The notes: generated by a model from the letters alone, not told the origin. 64,000 nucleotides of DNA from Actinomycetes bacterium (GCA_024276495.1 JAJRXC010000077.1:45596-109595); one strand, 5' to 3'. Shown: positions 42,806-52,880, numbered from the stretch's first letter. A program made the numbers and translations.

Positions 42806-44945
42806 TCAGTCGGTGATGGGTTCGACGGCACAGGGTCGGCCGTTGAAGATCGGCATGGCCGTGTACGCGTCGACATCGTCGGTGCCGTGGAGGTGGTTGA
42901 CGTTGACTCCCGGTCGCGCCCGGGCGTGGTGTTGGCCGGAGTCGTAGGTGTGCCCCCAGAACTGGGGGACGGCGACCGTGTCGGGCCGGATCGAGTCCTT
43001 CACGGTGACGCGGAGCCGGATGCGGCCGTTCGCGGTGCGAAGGTCGACGGTGTCGCCGTCGACCAGACCGTGGTGGGCCGCGAGGTCGGGGTGGATGGTG
43101 GCGGTCGGTTCGTCGAGCGGTTCGGTGAGTCGAACCATGTTGTGGATCCAGGTGTTGAAGCTGCGGAGGCGGCGTTGGCCGGAGATCAACCACAGGGGGA
43201 GGTCGGGATCGGGCGGGTCGTCCGCGGCGAGGACGCCGTCGAGGCCGTCGACGAGGTCGACCGGCGCGAGGTCGATTCGACCGGACGGGGTCGTGACGTG
43301 GCGGGCGAAGAACGAGTCCGGCGGTTCGGAGGGAAGCTCGATGCCGCCGGGGGAGGCGATGACGTCGTCGAGGGCGATGCCGTCGGGCAGGACGGCCTCG
43401 TACATCGCGCGTTCGGGGTAGTGCGTGCCGCGGCGGTGATGGGAGACGACTTCCTCGTGGATCCGGGGGTTGTTGAGGAAGGGGGCGTCGGCCGCGACGC
43501 AGATGTCCTGCATGGCGTCCCACTCGTTTCGCGCCTCGCCGGCCGGTTCGACGACCTGGGGCTTCCATTCGATTCGGCGGGTCGGTTCGTACTTGTCGAC
43601 CATGAAGTGCATCGACGCCTTCTCGAATTGGGTCGTCGCCGGGAGGGTCCAGTCGGCGAAGGCGCCGGTGTCGGAGTGATAGATGTCGAAGCACACGAGC
43701 AGATCGAGACGTGCGAGGGCCGCCTCGATCTTCGGCGTGTCGGGGAAGCTGAGGACGGGGTTCCCGGCGAACACGATCAGGGCCCGGACCCGGTCGTCGG
43801 CGTCGGACAAGATGTCGTCGGCGAGCACCGTGGCGGGAAGACCGCCGAAGATGTGGGCGTGCCCGCCGATTCGGGACGGTGTGAAGTTGTTGCGCAGCAG
43901 GCCGTCGAGAAGGTACCGGGCGGGTTCGGTGGCGCCGCCGTGGAAGATCATCCCTCCGCTTCGGGCGATGTTGCCGGTGATGGCGTTGAGGGTGGTGACG
44001 GCCCATTCGGTGAGTGTCGTGTTGGGTCCGGTCTGCACCCCGACCCGTGTCGTCGCGAACGCGGCGGAGGCGGTGGCGAACCGTTCCGCTTCGGCCTCGA
44101 TGACGGCTCGTGGTAGGTCACAGATTCGTGCGATCCGGTCGAGGTCGACGTCTCGGCTCAGCCGCTCCCATTCGTCGATGCCGTCGGCGTGTCGGTGCAA
44201 CCAGGCGGCGTCGCCCAGTTGGTTGCGGAGGATGTGGCCGATGAGTCCCACGAGCAGGAAGAGATCGGTGCCGGGCCGGATGGCGAGGTGGTGGTCGGCG
44301 AAGGACGTGGTCTCGGTCCGGCGTGGGTCGACGACGGTGAGCGAGCCGCCTCGACGTTGGATGTCGCGGAGGTCGCCTCGGATGTGGGGGCGTCGCTGCA
44401 GCAGTGCCATCCCCTGGGTGACGACGGGATTGGTTCCCAGCAAAAGCGCGTGTTCGGTGTGGTCGGCGTCGGGTTGGAGCATGACGCCCTCGTCGCCGTA
44501 GACGCGGGAGGCGACCGCGCCCCGGTCGGTGAACTCGAGGGACAGCACGTTGAACGTGTTGCGGGAGCCGAAGGCGCCGGCGGTGGTGAGCGCCAGCACG
44601 ATGTTCGCCGAGTCGGCGGCGTTTCCCCAGTAGGTCGCCACCGAGTCGGGGCCGTGTTCGTCGGTGATGGCGCGGAGTCGACCGCCGATGTCGTCGGTGG
44701 CGGTCGACCAGTCGGCTCGTTCGAATCCGTCCTTCGTCCTGCGCAGGGGATGGAGGAGACGGTCGGGGTCGTTTTGGTACTCGAGCAGGTTGTGGCCCTT
44801 CACACAGGTAGCCCTCGGACACCGGGTGTCGCTTGTCGCCTCGGACCGCGACCATCACCCCGTCCTCGACGTCGACCTCGATGCCGCAGTAAGGCTCGCA
44901 GGCGCCGATCTTGCAGGTGGTGCGGACGGTTGTCTTCTCGGTCAT
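42806..44945 (-). pseudogene. Molybdopterin oxidoreductase, frameshifted near its N-terminus
   Basis: Two frames together make one DMSO-reductase-family protein. The first runs from ATG 44945 (AGGAG site upstream) for 48 codons and holds Cys11, Cys16, Cys20 and Cys48, a 4Fe-4S-type set. The second runs 44803-42806 with the main catalytic domains, including QTGPNTTLTEWAV and the C-terminal dinucleotide-binding part (FWGHTYDSGQHHA). They meet at 44801-44806, where the family needs Cys-x-Lys-Gly but the sequence reads TGTGAAGGGC, two bases short. It may be a true mutation, a reversible slip in the TG repeat, or a sequencing error. Substrate unknown. Confidence 0.8.
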
Positions 44946-45053
44946 CGCGTCTCCTGGTGCCGGCCGTGAACTCGTGCGTCGCAGAAATGCATCGTCGATG
45001 TGCGTTCCGAAGCATGACAGACCGCGAGAACGTGCGCAACGCCCGCGTTGCAT

Positions 45054-45064
45054 CTGTGGCACAG
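45054..45064. promoter_or_regulatory. Palindrome in the TetR/oxidoreductase divergent region
   Basis: CTGTGGCACAG is a perfect 5-bp dyad with one central base, 19 bp before the TetR-like gene start and about 109 bp before the oxidoreductase start. It overlaps the likely promoter of the regulator (TTGCAT just upstream). It is a plausible TetR operator, but it is short and could be chance. Confidence 0.35.
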
Positions 45065-45083
45065 CGGGGACACACTGGTCGCT

Positions 45084-45671
45084 GTGACCGACCTGGCCAA
45101 CGACAAGATCCTCGACGCGGTCAACACCGTGGTCGAGGAACGTGGTGTTGCCGGGACCACTGCGGAGCTCGTCGCCGCGGCCGCCGGCATCAACCGGACG
45201 ACGCTGTACCGCAAGGGCTACACCCGTGAGCGGCTCCTGGCCGAAGCGGCAGCCGCGAGCGCCCGCGACTTCGAGGCGGCCGCGCTCGCACCGCTCACCG
45301 CGGCCGGAACCGCCCGCGACCGAATGACTCTCCTGCTCGAGGCGCTCTACGACCTGGCCGACCAACACCTCGGCCTGTTGGCCGGCCTCTTCGACGGGCC
45401 CTCGGCGATCTTTCATCTCGGCCTCGACACCGGCGACCCGACCGTGCTCACCCGGTTCGAGTACACCGATCCCTTCGAACGGCTGCTGACCGACGGCAAC
45501 ATCGACGGAACCCTGGCCAGCGGGGACCCTCGACTCGATGCAGAGCTGATCTTCAACACGGCCGGTTGGACCTATGTCCATCTCCGGCGAAGCCACGAGT
45601 GGGACCCGGGCACGGCCCGACCGGCAGTGACCCGGATCACCCTCGGATCGTTTCTCGTCGGGCCCTCCTGA
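45084..45671 (+). CDS. TetR-family transcriptional regulator
   Basis: A 195-residue protein. The N-terminal helix-turn-helix (ILDAVNTVVEERGVAGTTAELVAAAAGINRTTLYRKGYTRERLL) is typical of TetR, with Lys-Gly in place of the usual aromatic-aromatic. The C-terminal ligand domain is all-helical. It is divergent from the molybdopterin oxidoreductase gene with 138 bp between, so it probably controls that gene. I start it at GTG 45084; earlier in-frame codons are weaker. The pair sits in the middle of the glycan locus without an obvious link to it. Confidence 0.85.
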   Translation: MTDLANDKILDAVNTVVEERGVAGTTAELVAAAAGINRTTLYRKGYTRERLLAEAAAASARDFEAAALAPLTAAGTARDRMTLLLEALYDLADQHLGLLAGLFDGPSAIFHLGLDTGDPTVLTRFEYTDPFERLLTDGNIDGTLASGDPRLDAELIFNTAGWTYVHLRRSHEWDPGTARPAVTRITLGSFLVGPS

Positions 45672-45761
45672 CCGTTCGGCGCGGTCAGCGGGTGACCCGG
45701 ACCGTGTCGTACGTGCCTCGTGGCGTCGCGTGTCGTTCAGCCGGCCACGGCACGCCGGCGC

Positions 45762-46718
45762 TCAGAAGAGCTCGATGTCCCCCAACGCGAAACGAAAGTC
45801 GGTGGGGCCCGGGCCGGTGCCGGCGAGATCTCGGATGGTCAACCGCGGCCCCAGCCGGGGAATGGTCGGAAGCCACGGGGTGGGATGGGGAACCGCGCCC
45901 AGGGTCAGCACGTGGTCGATAGGGAGGCTCCGACGGACCCGGCGCAGAAGTCGACGCGCGGCAGCGGCGTCGGGAGCGAACATCTCGGCGAGGACCGCCT
46001 CCCGGGCGGTGCCGCGGCGCCGGACCCGGACGATCGCGGCACCCTCGTCGGACCGCACGACTCGATAGTGCAGGGGTTCGAAGCCGTAGCGCCACCGCAG
46101 GTGATCGGCCGTGCGTTCGGTGGCGATCCCATCGGGGGTCGGGGTCAGGGCGACAAGGTCCTCGAGATCGTCGGCGACGTGTTCGATCGGGTCACCCGCC
46201 GGGCACGGTTCGGACCATTTCGCGGCGGCGGTGCGGGCGCCGGCCAGGCGGGGGAGCGCCGCGGGCGAGGCGAGCGCGACCCGGGTCGGGATGCGGCCGG
46301 CGTCGCGCCAGCCCATCTTGAGGTAGCCGGGGCGGCTGTTGTCGTTGGGGGTGTTGAAGACGAACGACGACCCTTCCTCGGTCAGCTCGTCGACCGCGGT
46401 CACGGTCAGGGCGCGGAAGACGCCGCGACGCCGATGATCGGGATGGGTCGCGGTGTCGACCGCACGAACCGCCGCGACCCGAACGCCGTCGGGCGTGGCG
46501 AAGCGCCACCGCATCATGGTGCGGAAGCCGACGATCTCGTCGCCGTCGACGGCCAGCCACACCGGGGAGCGACCGGCGGGGTTCTCGAGGTGCTTCCATC
46601 GGAAGAAGGCGTCGTTGGGATCCGACGGGTTCCAACCCAACGCCGCGGACGCGACGCGGATCGCGGCGGCGATGTCGCCGTCGGTGCCACGACGGACGGT
46701 CGGGTCGGGTCGATCCAC
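45762..46718 (-). CDS. GNAT-family acetyltransferase
   Basis: A 318-residue protein whose N-terminal half is a GNAT fold. It has VWLAVDGDEIVGFRTMM, then the acetyl-CoA motif AVDTATHPDHRRRGVFRALT with the R-R-G-V signature. The C-terminal half has a second, less clear alpha/beta domain (about 180-300), as in double-domain GNATs found in polysaccharide loci. It probably acetylates an amino sugar or a surface component. The start is GTG 46718, and it is divergent from the deacetylase gene. Confidence 0.82.
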   Translation of the reverse strand: MDRPDPTVRRGTDGDIAAAIRVASAALGWNPSDPNDAFFRWKHLENPAGRSPVWLAVDGDEIVGFRTMMRWRFATPDGVRVAAVRAVDTATHPDHRRRGVFRALTVTAVDELTEEGSSFVFNTPNDNSRPGYLKMGWRDAGRIPTRVALASPAALPRLAGARTAAAKWSEPCPAGDPIEHVADDLEDLVALTPTPDGIATERTADHLRWRYGFEPLHYRVVRSDEGAAIVRVRRRGTAREAVLAEMFAPDAAAARRLLRRVRRSLPIDHVLTLGAVPHPTPWLPTIPRLGPRLTIRDLAGTGPGPTDFRFALGDIELF

Positions 46719-46824
46719 GAGGCGAGGCTACGCAGGCACCGGTGAACGCCCGGGGATCCGCGCCGACGGAGACGGCATCGCCGCGATTCCTTCCGATTCG
46801 GGCCCCGGCTGCCGATGGGGTGAC

Positions 46825-47628
46825 GTGGATCTTCTTCCCAACGTCGTCAAGCTCACCGCCGGCGCGGTCGATGTCGTCCGACGACCGGTCGAAGGGCTCG
46901 TGGTGCTCATCTATCACCGGGTCGGCGGCCGGACACCGGTTCGGGTCGACCTGCCGACGGCGGCCTTCGACGAGCAGATCGGCCTCCTCGCCGAGCGGCG
47001 AGTCGTGCTGGCGATGGACGACGCGATCACCCGGCTCCGTGCCGGCGACGACCTCCGTGGCGCGGTGGTCGTCACGTTCGACGACGGCACCGCGGACTTC
47101 GTCGACGAGGCGATGCCGGTGCTCGTGCGGCACGGTGTGCCGGCCACGCTCTATGTCGCGACCGGGCACATCGAGGACCAACGGGACTTCCCCGACGACG
47201 GACGTCCGGCCGGCTGGGCGGGTCTTCGAGATTGTGTCGACACGGGCCTGGTCACCATCGGCTCCCACACCCACCGTCACGCGCTGCTCGATCGGCTGCC
47301 GGCGCAACGGGTCGCCGAGGAGCTCGATCGTTCGATCGACCTGATCGGAAGCCGGCTCGGGGTCACTGCCCGTCATTTCGCGTATCCGAAGGCCCTTCGC
47401 CCGTCGGCCGACGCCGATGCGGAGGTCCGATCCCGTTTCGTGTCGGCCGCGGTGGCGGGGACGCGGGCCAACCCGGTCGGTGCCGATCCGTTCCGGCTGG
47501 CCCGAACACCGGTGCAGACCACCGACGGGAAGCGGTGGTTCGCCCGGAAGCTCGCCGGGGGAATGGGATTCGAGGACGATCTCCGCCGGCTGATGAACCG
47601 CCGTCGCTACGCCGGGGCCTCGTCGTGA
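46825..47628 (+). CDS. Polysaccharide deacetylase (NodB/CE4 family)
   Basis: A 267-residue CE4 deacetylase. It has VLIYHRVGG, the catalytic TFDDG (about 94-98), the metal-binding HTHRH (His-x3-His) and FAYPKALRP motifs. It would remove acetyl groups from N-acetyl-hexosamines in the glycan or its precursors. No signal peptide is evident, so a cytoplasmic or membrane-surface role is possible. GTG 46825 (VDLLPNVV) is the best start. It overlaps the next glycosyltransferase gene by 4 bp (GTGA). Confidence 0.87.
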   Translation: MDLLPNVVKLTAGAVDVVRRPVEGLVVLIYHRVGGRTPVRVDLPTAAFDEQIGLLAERRVVLAMDDAITRLRAGDDLRGAVVVTFDDGTADFVDEAMPVLVRHGVPATLYVATGHIEDQRDFPDDGRPAGWAGLRDCVDTGLVTIGSHTHRHALLDRLPAQRVAEELDRSIDLIGSRLGVTARHFAYPKALRPSADADAEVRSRFVSAAVAGTRANPVGADPFRLARTPVQTTDGKRWFARKLAGGMGFEDDLRRLMNRRRYAGASS

Positions 47629-48791
47629 CGGCACCTCGACTCGTCCATCTGACGACCACCGACATGAGTTTGGACTGGCTGTTGCGCCCCCAGCTCGAAG
47701 CCTTCGCGGATGCCGGATTCCAGGTGATCGGCATGTCGGCCCCGGGCCCCCACGTGGCCGCCCTGACCGCGTCGGGGATCGAGCATGTGGCCGTGAAGTC
47801 GCTCACCCGCGCGATGTCGCCCACCCGCGACCTCCGCGCGTTTCGGGAGCTGCGAGCGGCTCTTCGCCGCGTGCAGCCCGACATCGTGCACACCCACAAC
47901 CCCAAGCCCGGACTGTTGGGGCGGGTCGCGGCGCGGTCCGTCGGTGTGCCCGTCGTCGTCAACACGGTCCACGGCCTTTACGCGCTACCCGAGGATCCAC
48001 TCGCCAAGCGGCTCGTCGTGTACGGCCTCGAGCGGGTGGCGGCGACCTGTTCCGACGCCGAGCTCCTCCAGAGCCCCGAGGATCTGCCCGTGCTCCGGCG
48101 GCTCGGCATACCGCACGCGAAGCTCTCGGTGCTCGGAAACGGCATCGACCTCGACCGCTTCCGGCCCGGCGCGGTGACACCCGGTGCTCGAGAGAGGATT
48201 CGAGCCGAGCTCGGTGTCGACGACTCGACGGTGGTCGTCGGCGTCGTCGGTCGGCTGGTGTGGGAGAAGGGCTACGCCACCGTGTTCGAGGCGGCCCGTG
48301 AGATGGTCGACGACAACTGCTGCTTCGTCGTGGTCGGGCCCGCGGAGCCCGACAAGGCCGGCGCGGTGAGCGCGGCCGATCGCCGCGAGGCGGCCACGTC
48401 GGGGGTGCGCTTCCTCGGTGCCCGTGACGACATGGTCGACGTCTACTCGGCGTTCGACGTCTACGCGCTCGCGTCGCACCGAGAGGGGTTTCCGCGGTCG
48501 GCCATGGAAGCGGCCGCGCTGTCGTTGCCGGTCGTCGCCACCGACATCCGGGGCTGTCGCCAGGTCGTGGCCGACGGCGCCACCGGCTTCCTCTTCGCCG
48601 TCGACGACACGGCCGGGCTCGTCGGCGCCCTGCGTCGGCTCGTCGACGATCCGCGCCGACGCCGACAATTCGGGGCCGCGGCACGGCGCCGGGCGGAGGA
48701 GCACTTCGACGACCGGGACGTCATCGCCAAGACGCTTCGGACCTACGACTGGCTTCTCGGGACCCGAGCCGAGCGCGTCGTCACGGCCTGA
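47625..48791 (+). CDS. Glycosyltransferase, GT4 family
   Basis: A 388-residue GT-B enzyme. The N-terminal half has VHLTTTDMSLDWLLRPQLEAF and VHTHNPKPGLLGRVAA. The C-terminal half shows VGRLVWEKGYATVFEAA and the donor-binding SHREGFPRSAMEAAALSLPVVATDIRGCRQVV (EGFP...E). It resembles PglA/CapM-type transferases that add the second sugar on lipid-linked bacillosamine glycans. It is coupled to the deacetylase gene. Donor sugar unknown. Confidence 0.9.
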   Translation: MTAPRLVHLTTTDMSLDWLLRPQLEAFADAGFQVIGMSAPGPHVAALTASGIEHVAVKSLTRAMSPTRDLRAFRELRAALRRVQPDIVHTHNPKPGLLGRVAARSVGVPVVVNTVHGLYALPEDPLAKRLVVYGLERVAATCSDAELLQSPEDLPVLRRLGIPHAKLSVLGNGIDLDRFRPGAVTPGARERIRAELGVDDSTVVVGVVGRLVWEKGYATVFEAAREMVDDNCCFVVVGPAEPDKAGAVSAADRREAATSGVRFLGARDDMVDVYSAFDVYALASHREGFPRSAMEAAALSLPVVATDIRGCRQVVADGATGFLFAVDDTAGLVGALRRLVDDPRRRRQFGAAARRRAEEHFDDRDVIAKTLRTYDWLLGTRAERVVTA

Positions 48792-48804
48792 GCGTTCGGG
48801 GTGC

Positions 48805-49902
48805 TCACCGCGCCGCCCGATAGATCTCGTCGATCTCCGCCACCGCCCGGGTGATGGAGAAGCGTCGGGCTTCGGTGCGCGCCGATTCGCCGAGTCGGGA
48901 GCGAAGCTCGGGATCGGTCGCGACCCGGACATGGTTCGCGGCCAGCGCCGCCGCATCGCCGACCGGCGAGATGAGACCGGCCGTCCCGGCCGCGTCGGCC
49001 ACGCCACCGGCGGACGTCGCGACGATGGGCAGCCCGTGGGTGAGCGCCTCCATGATCGCGACCGGCAGCCCCTCGTGGGCCGACGACAGGGTGAAGAAGT
49101 CGGCGCCGCTCACGATCCGGGGTACGTCGTCGCGGTAGCCGAGACGGGTGAAACGGTCGCGGATCCCGGCGGTGTCGATCCACCCGTCGACCTCGGATTC
49201 GAGGGGGCCCTGCCCCACCAGGAAGTAGCGCAGCCGGGGCTCGACGGTGAGCGCGTCGCGGGCCGCCTCGATCAGGACGTCGAGCGCCTTCTCCCGGCGC
49301 AGATTGGCGACGCACAACACGACGATGTCCGACTCGTCGATGCCGAGCTCCTCCCGCACCCCGTCACGGTCGGCGGCCGACCGCACGGCATCGGTGTCGA
49401 TTCCGTGCACGATCACCCGGATCCTCTCCGCCGGTGTGCCGCGGATCGTCGACGCCACGTCGGCGCTGACCGCGATGGTCGCGGTCTCGAAGCGGATCGT
49501 GAGCCGGTTCGCCAGGCGGGTCAGTCGATGGTGGCGGGGCCAACGGTTGTGTTCGGTCCCGACGAGGGCCGGTCGACGATCGCGGGGCAGCGTCTGCACG
49601 AGCACGCGGACGACCGACGCGACGACGGGTGAGTGGACGTGGACGACATCGGTCGGCTGCTCGATCAGCAGTCGACGGAGACGACGGATCCAGCCGGGGC
49701 GGGCGATTCGGGGGCCGTCGAGGCAGATCGCCGGAACACCGGCATCGTCGAGCAACGGGACCAGATGGGACTTGTGGGGGATGAGATACGCGACTCGCTG
49801 GTCGAGGTGCCCGGCGGCGGTCGCCTGGGCGACGACCAGACGTTCGGCGCCGCCCGGTCCCAGGCCCTTCAGGAGATGCAGCACCCGGAGCGGTTCGCTC
49901 AC
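48805..49902 (-). CDS. Glycosyltransferase, GT4 family
   Basis: A 365-residue GT-B enzyme starting with LRVLHLLKGLGPGGAERLVV and ending with a donor site SSAHEGLPVAIMEALTHGLPIVATSAGGVAD. The middle has VANLRREKALDVLIEAA. It would extend the lipid-linked glycan. It starts with GTG overlapping the aminotransferase stop by 4 bp, so the two are coupled. It is convergent with the previous glycosyltransferase gene, 13 bp apart. Confidence 0.9.
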   Translation of the reverse strand: MSEPLRVLHLLKGLGPGGAERLVVAQATAAGHLDQRVAYLIPHKSHLVPLLDDAGVPAICLDGPRIARPGWIRRLRRLLIEQPTDVVHVHSPVVASVVRVLVQTLPRDRRPALVGTEHNRWPRHHRLTRLANRLTIRFETATIAVSADVASTIRGTPAERIRVIVHGIDTDAVRSAADRDGVREELGIDESDIVVLCVANLRREKALDVLIEAARDALTVEPRLRYFLVGQGPLESEVDGWIDTAGIRDRFTRLGYRDDVPRIVSGADFFTLSSAHEGLPVAIMEALTHGLPIVATSAGGVADAAGTAGLISPVGDAAALAANHVRVATDPELRSRLGESARTEARRFSITRAVAEIDEIYRAAR

Positions 49903-51020
49903 GACAGCACGGCGCTCGCCGCGTCGATCACGCGGTTGAGCTCGTCGTCTGTCATCGACGAGCCGCTCGGCAGGCACACGCCCCGGGCGAACGCCGCGTC
50001 GGCCACGTCGCCCCCGAACATGCGGGCGGTGGCGAACACCGGCTGGCGATGCATCGGTTTCCAGGCCGGTCGGGCCTCGGCGTCGACGGCTTCGAGGGCG
50101 TCGATCATGTGACCCGGGGTGACCCGGGCGTCGTCGGCGAGCACGATCACCGTCAACCAGTGGTTGGGTCGGCCGCGAGGGTCGAGTGGGTTGAACGACA
50201 CGCCGGGGAGGGCCCCGAGGGTCGCCTCGTACCGGGCGCGGATCTCGCTGCGGCGGGCCAGCATCTCCGGGAGTCGTCGGACCTGGCCCCGACCGATCGC
50301 CGCCAGCACGTTGCTCAGCCGGTAGTTGAAGCCGATCTCGATGTGCTCATAGTGCAACGCGGGCTCGCGGGCCTGTGTCGACAGGTGGCGCATGCGGTCG
50401 ATGACCGTGGGATCGGCGGAGACCGCCATTCCGCCGCCGCCGGTGGTCATCGCCTTGTTGCCGTTGAACGAGAACACCCCGATGTCGCCGAAGGATCCCG
50501 CCGCCGCACCTCCCCATGTCGCCCCGACCGCCTCGGCCGCGTCCTCGATCAGCGGGATTCCCTCGGCGTCGCACACGGCCCGGACCGGTTCGTGATCGGC
50601 GCACTGGCCGTAGAGGTCGACGGTGACGACCGCGCCGACACGCCGCCCCTCGCCGCGTGCCGTGGCGATCGCCTCGGCGATCAGGTCGGGGTCGGCGTTC
50701 CACGTCGCCGGGTCGCTGTCGACGAACCACGGTTCGGCACCGATGTAACAGACTGCGTTGGCGGTGGCCGCGAAGGTGAAGGAGGGCACGACGACGACGT
50801 CGCCGGCCCGGACATCGCTGACGAGAAGCGCAAGATGAAGGCCGGCGGTGCCGCTGCTGAGCCCGACCGCGTGCTCCACGCCGACCCGACTCGCGAACTC
50901 CCGCTCGAACGCATCGAGATCGGGGCCGACGGGCGCCACCCAGTTGCCGTCGAACGCGCCGAGGAGAAGATCGCGCTCGACGTCGCTCATGTCGGGAGGG
51001 GAGAGATAGATCCGGCCCAT
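49899..51020 (-). CDS. DegT/DnrJ/EryC1-type aminotransferase (PglE-like)
   Basis: A 373-residue PLP enzyme of the sugar aminotransferase family. It has the N-terminal YLSPPDMSDVE, the EDAAEAVGA motif and the PLP Lys in FSFNGNKAMTTGGGG. It would aminate the 4-keto-6-deoxy sugar made by the PglF-like enzyme, before the PglD-like acylation. Similar proteins act in bacillosamine and legionaminic-type pathways. AAAGGA precedes ATG 51020. It is divergent from the Wzz/BY-kinase gene, 126 bp apart. Confidence 0.9.
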   Translation of the reverse strand: MGRIYLSPPDMSDVERDLLLGAFDGNWVAPVGPDLDAFEREFASRVGVEHAVGLSSGTAGLHLALLVSDVRAGDVVVVPSFTFAATANAVCYIGAEPWFVDSDPATWNADPDLIAEAIATARGEGRRVGAVVTVDLYGQCADHEPVRAVCDAEGIPLIEDAAEAVGATWGGAAAGSFGDIGVFSFNGNKAMTTGGGGMAVSADPTVIDRMRHLSTQAREPALHYEHIEIGFNYRLSNVLAAIGRGQVRRLPEMLARRSEIRARYEATLGALPGVSFNPLDPRGRPNHWLTVIVLADDARVTPGHMIDALEAVDAEARPAWKPMHRQPVFATARMFGGDVADAAFARGVCLPSGSSMTDDELNRVIDAASAVLS

Positions 51021-51146
51021 TGGGTCCTTTGGCTCATGTCGGTTGGGGTGATGCCGACAGGTAGAGCGTCGCACAAGCAACCGCCGATCTGGCGTCTTCG
51101 GAGGGAGACGACAGGCCGGCCCAGACGGGTGGGCGAAACCGAGGAC

Positions 51147-52880
51147 ATGGAACCGCAGCATTTGATCCGGACTCTCCGACGCCGTTGGCGTCCGATCGTG
51201 CTTCTCGCGATCGTCGGGGCGGCACTCGGCGCGGCCAGCGCCGCCGTCGCCGAGGACGCCGCGCCCGAACCGGTGCCCACCGTTTTCTACGACGCCTGCT
51301 ACACGCTGCTCGTGGACAGCACGATTCCCGCGGACACGCCGGTGTGGGACGTGCGCAACCTGGCCCAGATCGCCCAACGCCTGACCCAGGGGGAGATTCC
51401 CGCCGCGGTCGCCGCGACGCTCGACATCGACGCGGAGACCGTGACGAACCAGGTGTGGGTCACCGTTCGCAACGACATCCAGAGCCTGTCGGTCTGCACC
51501 GTGGCCGAGACGCCGTCGGACGCCGAGGAGACGGCGGACACCTTCGTGGCCCAACTCCTCGGTTTCCTCGAGCGCGAGGCCGATGCGCTCCACACGGGCA
51601 ACGTCGATCGGGCGAGCGAACAGGTCGAGGTGGCCCAGTCGTGCATCGACGACGCCCAGTCCCGCATCGATGCGGCTGTTGCCGAGAACCCCTTCGCCGA
51701 CACTCGTGCCGATGAGGAGGTCCGCCAGATCTGCGAGAACGACCTCTTCTCGGCCAATCGCACACTTCGGGGTTACCGGGCCGACGGCGTTCCCGTGGTG
51801 CCGCTCGAGACGCTCGAGACCGCGTCGGCGGTCGAGATCTCCGAGCGGACCTACGACGCACGGCTTCGGGCCGGTGCGGCAGGCGCCAACATCGAGGTGG
51901 GAGTCGGCGACTCGATCGGTGGTGCCGGTGTCGCCCCGTCGTCTTCGTCGTCGGTGGCCCCGTCGATTCCCGATGGTCCCGCCCCTCGCGCCGGTGCCGG
52001 CGGGTTGGTGGGCATGGCGCTCGGCTTCGGGTTCGTGATCTTCACCGAACGGCTCGACTCGAAGCTCCGCAGCAAGAACGACGTGGAGTCGACGCTCGAC
52101 CTTCCGGTGCTGGCGGAGGTGCCCCCGCTCGGGCGCCGCGACCGCAAGTCGACCCGGGTCCTCACCTTGGAGGAGCCCCGCTCCCGCACCGCCGAGTCGT
52201 TCCGCGCGCTCCGGTCGGGGCTCGACTACGCCCGCCGCGTCGATGAGGAGCAGGGCCGGGGTCGTTCCGGTGCCCAGGTGATCCTCGTCACCTCGGCCGG
52301 TCCCAGCGAGGGAAAGACGACGACGGTCGCGAATCTCGCCACGGTGATGGCCGAGGGCGATCGGAGGGTGCTCGCCATCAACTGTGACTTTCGTCGACCG
52401 CGCCTGCACCGCTATCTCGGAGGGCCGGCCCACCCACAGCGTCTCAACGTCACCGAGGTGCCCGGCGTGCAGCTGGTCACCCAGGTCACGGAGAACGACG
52501 GGGACGCGTCGCCCAGCGATGTCGTCGCGGCCCAACGCCGTCTTGTCAGTCGTGCCCGTGAGCGATTCGACGTGATCCTGCTCGACACGGCGCCGATCCT
52601 GACCACCAACGACGCGGCCGAGCTGCTCGACGTGACCGATCATGTCGTGTTGGTCGTCAGCGCCGGCGTGACGAAGGCGGATACGGCGGCGAGGGCCTCG
52701 GAGCTGCTCGAGCGGCGGGGCCGGGCTCCGCTGGGCGTCGCGCTGGTCGGCGCCCGGGATGTCCCGAACGCCTCGGACTACTACTACGACGACGACGATC
52801 CGTATCTCGAGCCTTCCGGGCGGCGTCGTCGACGCGCGGCGCAAACCGTGCCCGATGCCGAGGTGGCATCGAGTCGGTGA
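51147..52880 (+). CDS. Wzz/BY-kinase-like polysaccharide chain-length regulator
   Basis: A 577-residue fusion typical of Gram-positive exopolysaccharide loci. A Wzz-like part with an N-terminal membrane segment (about 15-35) and a second near 285-305 surrounds an external domain. A P-loop tyrosine-kinase domain follows: Walker A AGPSEGKTTT, Walker A' NCDFRRP and Walker B LLDTAP. The C-terminus has a Tyr cluster (SDYYYDDDDPY) for autophosphorylation and a basic tail. It controls polymer length and export. The stop overlaps the next gene (GTGA). Confidence 0.88.
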   Translation: MEPQHLIRTLRRRWRPIVLLAIVGAALGAASAAVAEDAAPEPVPTVFYDACYTLLVDSTIPADTPVWDVRNLAQIAQRLTQGEIPAAVAATLDIDAETVTNQVWVTVRNDIQSLSVCTVAETPSDAEETADTFVAQLLGFLEREADALHTGNVDRASEQVEVAQSCIDDAQSRIDAAVAENPFADTRADEEVRQICENDLFSANRTLRGYRADGVPVVPLETLETASAVEISERTYDARLRAGAAGANIEVGVGDSIGGAGVAPSSSSSVAPSIPDGPAPRAGAGGLVGMALGFGFVIFTERLDSKLRSKNDVESTLDLPVLAEVPPLGRRDRKSTRVLTLEEPRSRTAESFRALRSGLDYARRVDEEQGRGRSGAQVILVTSAGPSEGKTTTVANLATVMAEGDRRVLAINCDFRRPRLHRYLGGPAHPQRLNVTEVPGVQLVTQVTENDGDASPSDVVAAQRRLVSRARERFDVILLDTAPILTTNDAAELLDVTDHVVLVVSAGVTKADTAARASELLERRGRAPLGVALVGARDVPNASDYYYDDDDPYLEPSGRRRRRAAQTVPDAEVASSR

